This document shows, piece by piece, positions 16,260 through 22,261 of a stretch of 33,370 nucleotides of DNA. A program made the translations under genes and the position numbers. The stretch's first letter is position 1. Each line of letters begins with the position of its first letter. The notes beneath the pieces are model-generated. The model worked only from the letters and a program-made list of their open reading frames with translations. It made no database searches and was not told the DNA's origin. The stretch comes from a virus, in the IMG/VR virus record IMGVR_UViG_3300017760_000036, positions 1-33,370 of that record. The stretch is one strand, 5' to 3'.

Positions 16260-16690
16260 TCTAACAATAACTCTTTAATACCAGCAATGTCATAAACAAT
16301 TTTTCTTTGATGCTCTGGAATATATTTGTTTAAGTGAACAACCAATAGACCATCTAGGAACGTAACCTCTCCAATTTTAACATCGTCTGCGAGTTGCCAC
16401 GTATTAATAAAGGAACGCTTTGATACTCCACGGTGGAGATACTGGACATCAGGATCTCTTCTTGTATTTTTCGTGGCAACTTTGAGAATGTTTGATTCTG
16501 TAGATACTTCAATCTCTTCTGGTTTAAATCCAGCCAGAGCGATTTCAATAGTATACTTACTGGTGTCATGCTTGATTAAATTGTAAGGGGGGTAGTTTGT
16601 ATTATGATTTGACATACTATCTAGACGATGAAAGATATCATCGAGCCCTACAAAGTGTGGGGAATATGAATCCCATGCAAACTTATCCAT
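16256..16690 (-). CDS. hsp20: Small heat-shock protein, Hsp20/alpha-crystallin family
   Basis: An ATP-independent chaperone and a hallmark gene of T4-like cyanophages. The alpha-crystallin domain spans about 35-135: YNLIKHDTSKYTIEIALAG opens it, FKPEEIEVS follows, and VTFLDGLLVVHL is the family's conserved 'A-x-x-x-n-G-v-L' strand. I chose the ATG at 16690 because AAAGGAG lies six bases upstream; an upstream in-frame start at 16741 would run through untranslated leader sequence. The resulting 144 residues fit the family. It lies behind the regA terminator, so it likely has its own promoter, and the following small gene overlaps its stop. Confidence 0.94.
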   Translation of the reverse strand: MDKFAWDSYSPHFVGLDDIFHRLDSMSNHNTNYPPYNLIKHDTSKYTIEIALAGFKPEEIEVSTESNILKVATKNTRRDPDVQYLHRGVSKRSFINTWQLADDVKIGEVTFLDGLLVVHLNKYIPEHQRKIVYDIAGIKELLLE

Positions 16691-16743
16691 TAGTAACTCC
16701 TTTATTAGCGAGTGTTTTGTGTGGACCCCGAAGGCATCCAATA

Positions 16744-16752
16744 CTATTTAAC
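16744..16752 (-). promoter_or_regulatory. Possible promoter for hsp20 (TTAAATAG)
   Basis: GTTAAATAG on the minus strand lies ten bases after the T-tract of the regA terminator and about 55 bases before the hsp20 ATG. It is one base off CTAAATA. No convincing -35 box is seen. Confidence 0.35.
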
Positions 16753-16760
16753 CAAGACAC

Positions 16761-16792
16761 AAAAAAAGGTAGAGTGGTAAAACCCTACCTTT
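16761..16792 (-). terminator. Intrinsic terminator after regA
   Basis: On the minus strand AAAGGTAG (16792-16785) pairs with CTACCTTT (16772-16765), and GGT/ACC can pair inside; T residues continue to 16761. It begins ten bases beyond the regA stop and closes the gp45-regA operon. Confidence 0.85.
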
Positions 16793-16801
16793 GAATTCGG
16801 A

Positions 16802-17224
16802 TTATACTTCAGTCTTCTTACGACCGATATTGTATTTGGACTCTAGGATCCAATCGTCTTTATCTTTAAATGATAGCACCTTAATTTGATTGAGAGGAGC
16901 AATGTCTTCAATACGTTCTGCTTCGACTACAGATACGAGACCCCAGTCTGACAACAGTTGGGTAATACGATTCCTTCGTTGAACATCGTTGACAGTAAAG
17001 TTTGTTTTTTTGCCATCTAATGCAAACAACTCTTTAAAGTGGACGATATAATATCTACCCTGCTTGTGTAGAATATGACATGATTGATATAGCTTGCGTT
17101 CTTTTCTTGAAGCAACACCAATACGGGTTAGCGTCTCACGAACCTTCAGAAAATCGTCTGGTTCAGACAGACTAACTTCTACCATATCAGAAGGTTGCCA
17201 TTGTACTTCAATTTCAGTGCTCAT
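16802..17224 (-). CDS. regA: RegA translational repressor
   Basis: RegA binds the start regions of many early phage mRNAs and blocks their translation, in T4 including those of gp44, gp45 and regA itself. After an N-terminal extension of about 15 residues the match to T4 RegA is close as I remember it: LSEPDDFLKVRETLTRIGVA, LYQSCHILHKQGRYYIVHFKELFALDG, LLSDWGLV and the ending SKYNIGR. 140 residues against 122 in T4. It overlaps the gp62 stop as ATGA and ends the replication operon, followed by a terminator. Its order after 45-44-62 is the same as in T4. Confidence 0.95.
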   Translation of the reverse strand: MSTEIEVQWQPSDMVEVSLSEPDDFLKVRETLTRIGVASRKERKLYQSCHILHKQGRYYIVHFKELFALDGKKTNFTVNDVQRRNRITQLLSDWGLVSVVEAERIEDIAPLNQIKVLSFKDKDDWILESKYNIGRKKTEV

Positions 17225-17607
17225 CTTGTTCCGCCTGTATCTAATAGTTTTGCTATTGTTTCAAGATCAGAATTCGTGAGAATTCTTAAAGCGGCAAGTG
17301 CTTTGTTATGGTTATATCCATAATATTGCTTCACCAAGTCAAGATGCTCAAGAGTTTCCTTCTTCGCCCAAGGAGCGAAACGCTTCCTAGGTTTCAAACT
17401 ATTTATAAAAAAATCATATTGCATCTGCTTATCTAATTCAGGATGCATATTCATTTCATTGGCGTACAATATCGAATCAATATGATGTGACATGCACTTA
17501 TTAATAATGAAGGGAGGATAACCTTTTACAGCTTCCTTATCTCCATGCAGTATATTTTTCTTCGACTGATTAATTGAATACAAATAATCAGTAAGTTTAT
17601 AACTCAT
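17221..17607 (-). CDS. 62: Clamp-loader small subunit, T4 gp62 type
   Basis: With gp44 it forms the 4:1 clamp loader that opens and loads the gp45 clamp. The protein is diverged and short (128 residues against 187 in T4). Position between gp44 and regA and the segment PRKRFAPWAKKE (about 73-84), which parallels GKRYGRWAK in T4 gp62, support the call. The start YKLTDYLYSINQSKKN and PPFIINKCMS are, from memory, typical of the cyanophage version. It is coupled by ATGA both to the 46-residue gene upstream and to regA downstream. Confidence 0.85.
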   Translation of the reverse strand: MSYKLTDYLYSINQSKKNILHGDKEAVKGYPPFIINKCMSHHIDSILYANEMNMHPELDKQMQYDFFINSLKPRKRFAPWAKKETLEHLDLVKQYYGYNHNKALAALRILTNSDLETIAKLLDTGGTR

Positions 17608-17744
17608 AATTTAGCAGTAACACTCATCACTTTTGCATTTGGATTGCGAGCAAGAGCAACTTCTCTTGCTTCTGAATAGTTACGTGCAATCACCTCTTCT
17701 TTAAAGACGGTGCCTGCTACGAATAGGGTGACTTCACACTTCAT
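17604..17744 (-). CDS. 46-residue conserved small protein
   Basis: An ATG at 17744 opens a frame reading MKCEVTLFVAGTVFKEEVIA, RNYSEAREVALARNPNAK and VMSVTAKL, ending in TGA at 17606-17604. It fills the gap between dam and gp62 exactly: it overlaps the dam stop by 11 nt and its stop overlaps the gp62 start as ATGA. The pattern (two strands, a helix SEAREVALARNP, a final strand) is a compact beta-beta-alpha-beta unit. I recall very similar small proteins next to gp62 in other cyanophages. Function unknown; location suggests a replication-associated accessory factor. Confidence 0.8.
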   Translation of the reverse strand: MKCEVTLFVAGTVFKEEVIARNYSEAREVALARNPNAKVMSVTAKL

Positions 17745-18573
17745 AATTAGTAAGGACTAGTTCCTTGCGAGCTGCTTGATCTGTATTATAACTCCCCACG
17801 CTCCTCATGGTATAAGTGTGTGCAAATTCTCCTACTGTCCACCCTTGGAACCGATCTTTGACCAGTTGAGACGAATTGTAAGATACAAGTTGAGGACAGA
17901 TGAAGCGATCACAGTCACTAGCAAAGGTATCATGACAGAAGGACTTGTGCATATTCCCCCGCCGTCCATAGAGGTTATCTCTAATATCATATGGGGGGTC
18001 GAGATAGATGAAGGTATCTCGATTGTCGGTGAAGAGCTCTTCATAAGATAAGTTAGTAATTTTCCAGTTCTTAATCATCAACGAATAGTCTGGGAGTTTA
18101 TCAATGCCTCGCATTGAGAAATTGCTCTCTGAAGCCTGCTTTGAGAAGGAACTGGATTCAGTGAGACCAGAAAAAGAGCACTTGTTAACAACGTAAAAAG
18201 CAACAGCACGAGATAAATTGGATGTCTGATCATCGTTTACTTTTCCTTTCGCTTGTTGGAATAATACTTTAGCTGATACTGGTTCACAATAACGTTGCTT
18301 CAGTTGTACCAACTGATCACGCATCTCTCTACCATTCTCCTGGAGTTCTCTCCAGAAGTTATAGAGTGGTTCATACAGATCATTCACCCAGATGTCTAGT
18401 TTTGGATAACGTTTACCAATCTCGATGGCAACAGAACCACCACCAAGAAATGGTTCACGATACTCGCTTACCAGGGAAAGGTCTGGGAGGTACTGGAACA
18501 GTTTGCTTACCGCTCTGCTCTTCCCTCCTTGATACCTCAACGGGGTTTTTAACGACTTCAATGTCTGGGGCAT
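17734..18573 (-). CDS. dam: DNA adenine methyltransferase, Dam type
   Basis: An N6-adenine methyltransferase of the alpha group (MT-A70-unrelated, Dam/DpnM-like). The SAM-binding motif TPLRYQGGKSR (10-20) and the FLGGGSVA motif (about 42-50) precede the catalytic DPPY (about 192-195). The order of these motifs is that of Dam. Such phage enzymes methylate GATC-like sites and can protect DNA from restriction. The start is uncertain: an ATG at 18573 or a GTG at 18591, neither with a clear Shine-Dalgarno. Either start lies inside the preceding gene, an unusually long overlap of about 119 nt. Confidence 0.93.
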   Translation of the reverse strand: MPQTLKSLKTPLRYQGGKSRAVSKLFQYLPDLSLVSEYREPFLGGGSVAIEIGKRYPKLDIWVNDLYEPLYNFWRELQENGREMRDQLVQLKQRYCEPVSAKVLFQQAKGKVNDDQTSNLSRAVAFYVVNKCSFSGLTESSSFSKQASESNFSMRGIDKLPDYSLMIKNWKITNLSYEELFTDNRDTFIYLDPPYDIRDNLYGRRGNMHKSFCHDTFASDCDRFICPQLVSYNSSQLVKDRFQGWTVGEFAHTYTMRSVGSYNTDQAARKELVLTNYEV

Positions 18574-18721
18574 GATATTTAAGGTACTCACGAAAGATCA
18601 TTTTCATTTCACGTTCTGTCATACCACAATGATCTGCAGCATGAGGTAGATTCATTGTAGCATAAAAGAGAGCTTCATTCGCTTCCTTTACGTTCTGGGG
18701 AGTTGTCTTCTTCATCGACAT
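18455..18721 (-). CDS. Small HTH-like conserved protein with extended tail
   Basis: 88 residues from the ATG at 18721 (MSMKKTTPQNVKEANEALF). The core (about 1-55) matches my recollection of a small cyanophage protein with the pattern ATMNLPHAADHCGMTEREMKMIFREYLKY, which resembles a helix-turn-helix. The remaining ~33 residues (ending PPRPFPGKRVS) are proline/basic-rich and lie entirely over the start of dam in another frame. The tail is probably an accidental extension. An ATG at 18715 is equally possible, and no clear Shine-Dalgarno is visible. Confidence 0.75.
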   Translation of the reverse strand: MSMKKTTPQNVKEANEALFYATMNLPHAADHCGMTEREMKMIFREYLKYHAPDIEVVKNPVEVSRREEQSGKQTVPVPPRPFPGKRVS

Positions 18722-18902
18722 AGCCTGCGAATTCAAAATCTTCAATGTCACTTACAGAAACTTCATGTACACCACCAATCAGATACCAATGGTGACCTAC
18801 ACGTTCACCAAGATACTTCATCTGATCTGTATCAAAAAAGTTTTCACGCATTGCTGCCTGAATTTTTAAGTGTAGTAGTTCTTCTTTACTTGGTACTTTC
18901 AT
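18675..18902 (-). CDS. Small conserved hypothetical protein, 75 residues
   Basis: A helical start (MKVPSKEELLHLKIQAAMREN) is followed by a beta-rich middle (VGHHWYLIGGVHEVSVSDI) and an acidic tail (FAGYVDEEDNSPERKGSE). No family is recognised. It starts in a TAATG junction with the upstream Sm-like gene and overlaps the next gene by 47 nt, so it belongs to the gp45-regA operon. Possibly a small regulator or replication accessory protein, by context only. Confidence 0.75.
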   Translation of the reverse strand: MKVPSKEELLHLKIQAAMRENFFDTDQMKYLGERVGHHWYLIGGVHEVSVSDIEDFEFAGYVDEEDNSPERKGSE

Positions 18903-19183
18903 TAGATAATAATGTTCTTTTGAGGAGTAATTACTTTAGAAAACAATCCTTCATAAGATTGAGTCAAACTTTCATTCAATTCTGTTTGATACACCACATA
19001 GTTTTTGGGGATAGTCAAAGGAATTCCTTCTTTGGCAAGAGGAGACCAGGGAGCAAAGGACAGTTGTCCACGTTCCATAGGCACAGCAACAACAGCATTC
19101 TCTACAAGATAGCGTTCGTCATTCTCTTCTTTGATCTGGCAGATAACATCTTCGCCAGAGTACAGTCGCAGTAGTACAGTCAT
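18902..19183 (-). CDS. Sm-like (LSm/Hfq fold) small protein
   Basis: 93 residues. The first part, LLRLYSGEDVICQIKEENDERYLVENAVVAVP (described here as residues 4-35), follows the Sm1 pattern: a strand, 'SGEDVICQI', then an 'ERYLVENA' strand with the conserved acidic/asparagine pair. The rest (YVVYQTELNESL) supplies the Sm2-like strand. In bacteria Sm proteins bind RNA. A similar protein is encoded at 28092-28478. It is coupled to gp44 by ATGA. An RNA-binding role is an inference from the pattern. Confidence 0.8.
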   Translation of the reverse strand: MTVLLRLYSGEDVICQIKEENDERYLVENAVVAVPMERGQLSFAPWSPLAKEGIPLTIPKNYVVYQTELNESLTQSYEGLFSKVITPQKNIII

Positions 19184-20127
19184 TTAAATTCGCATCCTAG
19201 CATAATTTCGGTTAAACATGCCAACAGGTTGATCTCCTGATCGGCAACAAAAGCAATTTGATACTGGTACTTGGCTAGAACCAGAACTGCTTCAGGTATA
19301 GATGATCCTTTAAGGTTAGCATAAAGGATATCATAAATTTTACGCATGACAATGTTTGGGTCATTGTCAGTATTTTCTACTACCCATCTTTTAATAGTAG
19401 TAAACTCCTTGTTCTTCATTGCTTTCACAAGGTCATCTAGTTTGATATCTGCGATATCACATAGGATATCTACATTGATCTCACCAGCAGCTGCATGTCT
19501 TTGACACTCATTGATCAAACGACGCCAGTCAGGGCTGTAACGCATGACTAACTTACCAATGACATCTTTGTCGAAGGTAACATTATTCTCTTTAAGAATC
19601 TTGGTCAGTCTTACATAAAACTGTCCCTGAATCTCTCGCTTGTCCTCATTCTTGATCCTAAAATCAACCACAGTGCATCGAGAATGCAGTGGTTCGATAA
19701 TCTTATTAGGAAAGTTACAGGTAAAGATGAACCGACAGTTGCTATGGAACTCTTCGATAGCGGTCCTCAACGACAGCTGAACGTCGTTGGTGGTGTTGTC
19801 TGCCTCATCGATAATAACGACCTTGTGGGCGCTGCTAGAGGACAGAGAGACAGTGCTAGCAAATGTACGCACCTTCTGTCGGATGGTGTCTAGGAAGCGA
19901 CCCTCGTCACTACCATTGATAACGATGTATGAGGCACCAATCTCCTCACACAATGCTTTCGCAACAGTGGTCTTGCCAATACCTGCACTACCAGGGAGTA
20001 GCAGGTTAGGGAGTTCACCCTGTTCGACAAAACCTTTGAACACGTTGAGAATGCTCGCAGGAAGAATACAGTCATCAATTGTATGAGGACGATACTCTTC
20101 CACCCATAAAAATTTCTTGTTCATCAA
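19180..20127 (-). CDS. 44: Clamp-loader large subunit, T4 gp44
   Basis: An AAA+ ATPase of the RFC/DnaX kind that loads the gp45 clamp. It shows the N-terminal WVEEYRP motif typical of clamp loaders, Walker A GSAGIGKT (46-53), Walker B VVIIDEAD (103-110) and the arginine-finger motif HSRC (148-151). 315 residues against 319 in T4. It is coupled by ATGA to gp45 upstream and to the Sm-like gene downstream. A second ATG follows the first directly (MMNKK), so either could be used. Confidence 0.96.
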   Translation of the reverse strand: MMNKKFLWVEEYRPHTIDDCILPASILNVFKGFVEQGELPNLLLPGSAGIGKTTVAKALCEEIGASYIVINGSDEGRFLDTIRQKVRTFASTVSLSSSSAHKVVIIDEADNTTNDVQLSLRTAIEEFHSNCRFIFTCNFPNKIIEPLHSRCTVVDFRIKNEDKREIQGQFYVRLTKILKENNVTFDKDVIGKLVMRYSPDWRRLINECQRHAAAGEINVDILCDIADIKLDDLVKAMKNKEFTTIKRWVVENTDNDPNIVMRKIYDILYANLKGSSIPEAVLVLAKYQYQIAFVADQEINLLACLTEIMLGCEFK

Positions 20128-20789
20128 GGTTCAAGTGCAATAAAATACTTCAAGTCAAGACGTTGATGCTTCCACATGCTCACTAGTTTCTGGGAAACTT
20201 CTACATGATAATCACCGTTGTGAAGTCGGAGGTTATCCATCTTCATACAAAGATTATGAACGCCCGTAGAGTTACCAGTGACAGTCTGCTCGTATACATT
20301 GCTAGTAGCATCCTCTTTGTTGAAGAGTTTGATTGCGATGTTACGATCATCATCAGAAGTGAATGATAGATCGGGGAGACTGTATACCGTGCTAGCAGTC
20401 TTCAAAGCTTTGATGTCTTCAGCAGAAATATTAAACTCAATATCAGCGCCAGGGAATTTGACATTCTTTTCTGGTGCTGCCTTGAGAGTAATCTCTGGGT
20501 TAGAGAAATAGTAACGTGCCTTACGACCATTACCAATGATGTTGACATGCTGCTCGGCAAACTCCAGAACAGGAGAATCAAACAAACTCATGCCAGTCAG
20601 AAATTCTGACAGATCATAGATACCAAAGCTCTGTGGAAAAGTCTCTTCGCAATTGAACTCTGCAATAGAGTTCTCACCCACGCTAATAGTCTTCAGAGTA
20701 TTACCCTCACGAATCATGATAGAACTATTGATTGTAGCAAAGTTCTTCAGGATTGCGTGAGTGTCATTAGATAAAATGAGTTTGCTCAT
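20124..20789 (-). CDS. 45: Sliding clamp, T4 gp45
   Basis: The trimeric processivity clamp for gp43; in T4 it also activates late transcription together with gp55 and gp33. The 221-residue length fits T4 gp45 (228). Segments such as ILKNFATINSSIMIREGNTL and SVGENSIAEFNCEETFP near the start, followed by FGIYDLSEFL, match the first clamp domain as I know it. It overlaps the DUF3310-like gene upstream and gp44 downstream, both by ATGA. The operon order 45-44-62-regA is as in T4, with small genes inserted between 44 and 62. Confidence 0.94.
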   Translation of the reverse strand: MSKLILSNDTHAILKNFATINSSIMIREGNTLKTISVGENSIAEFNCEETFPQSFGIYDLSEFLTGMSLFDSPVLEFAEQHVNIIGNGRKARYYFSNPEITLKAAPEKNVKFPGADIEFNISAEDIKALKTASTVYSLPDLSFTSDDDRNIAIKLFNKEDATSNVYEQTVTGNSTGVHNLCMKMDNLRLHNGDYHVEVSQKLVSMWKHQRLDLKYFIALEP

Positions 20790-21073
20790 TGAGAATATGT
20801 TTCAGTAATTTGAGATTTGTCAGAGAAGTGAAGGAGAAGAAGACCGTAGTGAAGGATCTTAATGATGTCACGACGGGCAGTTCCTTTCTTGTCATACCGC
20901 GAAGCATACTTCAGAATGTTAGAGCGACAAAATGCTTCTGCATCACCACAAGCTTCAATTAGATCTAACGTCTGAATTGCGTCATTGCCTGCTGAATAGT
21001 GTTGTCCATAGGTTCCAGTAATGTAGTCACGTAGCTCTTTGAGAAGAACTTCTTCATTATATTTTAAAGTCAT
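20786..21073 (-). CDS. DUF3310-like small protein, first gene of the clamp operon
   Basis: 95 residues. The segment YGQHYSAGNDAIQTLDLIEACGDAEAFCRSNILKYASRYDKKG, here about residues 23-65, follows the DUF3310 pattern: H-Y-x-x-G near the start, 'DLIEA', then 'NILKYASR..KKG' and a helix. The family is widespread in phages and linked by name to nucleotide metabolism, but its biochemical role is uncertain. It is the first gene behind a sigma70-type promoter at 21100-21128, and its stop overlaps the gp45 start as ATGA. Confidence 0.82.
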   Translation of the reverse strand: MTLKYNEEVLLKELRDYITGTYGQHYSAGNDAIQTLDLIEACGDAEAFCRSNILKYASRYDKKGTARRDIIKILHYGLLLLHFSDKSQITETYSQ

Positions 21074-21099
21074 GCTTGATAGATGTACCTCAATTGATT

Positions 21100-21128
21100 A
21101 TGATAGCATCCATGTATGGATACGTCAA
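21100..21128 (-). promoter_or_regulatory. Sigma70-type promoter for the gp45-regA operon
   Basis: On the minus strand TTGACG (21128-21123), 17 bases, and TATCAT (21105-21100). Predicted start near 21093, about 20 bases before the ATG at 21073. The spacer holds a palindrome at 21108-21121. Confidence 0.78.
21108..21121. promoter_or_regulatory. Palindrome inside promoter, possible operator
   Basis: ATCCAT-GT-ATGGAT is a perfect inverted repeat of 6+2+6 lying between the -35 and -10 boxes. A repressor bound here would block RNA polymerase. No cognate protein can be named. Confidence 0.45.
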
Positions 21129-21133
21129 GTGGT

Positions 21134-22192
21134 TTACCATGTGTAATCTGCATTTTCATCAATTTTGCAATAGAGTTCAATAAACGACGTTTTAGTTTCT
21201 TCGTCAAAACGATTAGTACAGACTTCGATAGCTTTCATGCGACGTTTACCGAAGATCTCATAAGCTTGGACGATGTGAACCAAACGACGGGTGCTAATTA
21301 CCTCATCAATACCACCATCTTTAAAAGTCTTGCGAATAATGTCAGCCCAGTCTACCAGTTTTCCAACAAACTGTGCATCATCACATAGTTTTAAAAGAAT
21401 CTTGGACTCAATAGCAGGAGTAGGATACTCTTGCTCAAAAGTGACACAGAAACGCTCAAGGAATGCTTCGTTCAATACATTAGTACCAATGAAACGACCG
21501 TCATCACTACCTTTACCTTTAGTATTAGCAGTAGCAAGGATAGTAAACCCTTCTGTAGGTTGAATAAACTTACCAATCTTCTTTAAGAAGATACCTTTAC
21601 CCTCAAGAATAGATTGGAGACAAAGAATTTTGTTGGATGCCAAATCGATTTCATCCAGAAGGAGAACAGCACCACGCTCAAGAGCTTCAATGACAGGACC
21701 ATTGTGCCAGACAGTATTACCGTCAACCAAACGGAAACCGCCAATAAGATCATCTTCATCAGTTTCTACTGTGATATTGACACGGATGAGTTCTCTACCG
21801 AGTTGAGCACATGCTTGCTCGACACTGAAAGTTTTGCCATTACCAGAAAGACCCGTGATAAACGTAGGATAAAAAATACGGGACTTAATAATTTTTTTAA
21901 TATCAGCGAAATCACCAAACTGGATGAAGGAATCATCTTTTTCAGGAATAAGATTTAGTTCAATAGCAGGTTGTGCAGTGGGTGCCTGATAGGTTTGCTC
22001 TAGTTGCTCGGCAGTGAGACTCCACTTACCGTAACTAACTTTATACTTTTCAAGACGTTTGCAAATGGTAGGGTAGGAAACACCAAATTGATCAGCAGCT
22101 TTCAGAACTGCTTGACTATCAAACTCATTGCCATAGTTGTCAGCAAAAAACTCTTGGAGTGCGCTGGGATCGATGTTAGCGGAACGAGGCAT
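21134..22192 (-). CDS. cobS: CobS-like MoxR-type AAA+ ATPase
   Basis: Called cobS in cyanophages by similarity to the cobaltochelatase ATPase subunit. From the ATG at 22192 the protein starts MPRSANIDPSALQEFF; an N-terminal HTH-like part (about 25-55: AVLKAADQFGVSYPTICKRLEKY) precedes the AAA+ core. Walker A is GLSGNGKT (114-121), Walker B AVLLLDE (175-181), and TILATANTKG provides sensor 1. 352 residues. It follows the VWA/zincin gene directly, the usual partner of MoxR ATPases. An upstream in-frame start at 22237 would fall inside the terminator hairpin and is rejected. A chaperone-like or metal-chelation role is inferred; cobalamin synthesis is not shown. Confidence 0.92.
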   Translation of the reverse strand: MPRSANIDPSALQEFFADNYGNEFDSQAVLKAADQFGVSYPTICKRLEKYKVSYGKWSLTAEQLEQTYQAPTAQPAIELNLIPEKDDSFIQFGDFADIKKIIKSRIFYPTFITGLSGNGKTFSVEQACAQLGRELIRVNITVETDEDDLIGGFRLVDGNTVWHNGPVIEALERGAVLLLDEIDLASNKILCLQSILEGKGIFLKKIGKFIQPTEGFTILATANTKGKGSDDGRFIGTNVLNEAFLERFCVTFEQEYPTPAIESKILLKLCDDAQFVGKLVDWADIIRKTFKDGGIDEVISTRRLVHIVQAYEIFGKRRMKAIEVCTNRFDEETKTSFIELYCKIDENADYTW

Positions 22193-22214
22193 TGTCTTTT
22201 TCGTTGATGAATTT

Positions 22215-22247
22215 ATTATAGAACAGGAAACCCCCAAGACTAGGGGG
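22215..22247 (-). terminator. Probable terminator after the VWA gene, with a -10 box behind it
   Basis: On the minus strand CCCCC (22247-22243) pairs with GGGGG (22235-22231) around a seven-base loop, followed by only three T residues. TATAAT lies at 22220-22215, 23 bases before the cobS ATG, but no good -35 box is seen 16-18 bases further up. Termination may be partial. Confidence 0.55.
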
Positions 22248-22261
22248 CAGTGGACGGTTTG

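Noticed and set aside
16691-16741. Upstream in-frame start for hsp20 at 16741
   Set aside because: The ATG at 16690 has AAAGGAG six bases upstream and begins at the usual family N-terminus; the extra 17 residues match nothing.
22193-22237. Upstream start for the CobS-like gene at 22237
   Set aside because: Translation would begin next to the terminator hairpin and before the TATAAT box; MPRSANIDPS at 22192 is the natural N-terminus.
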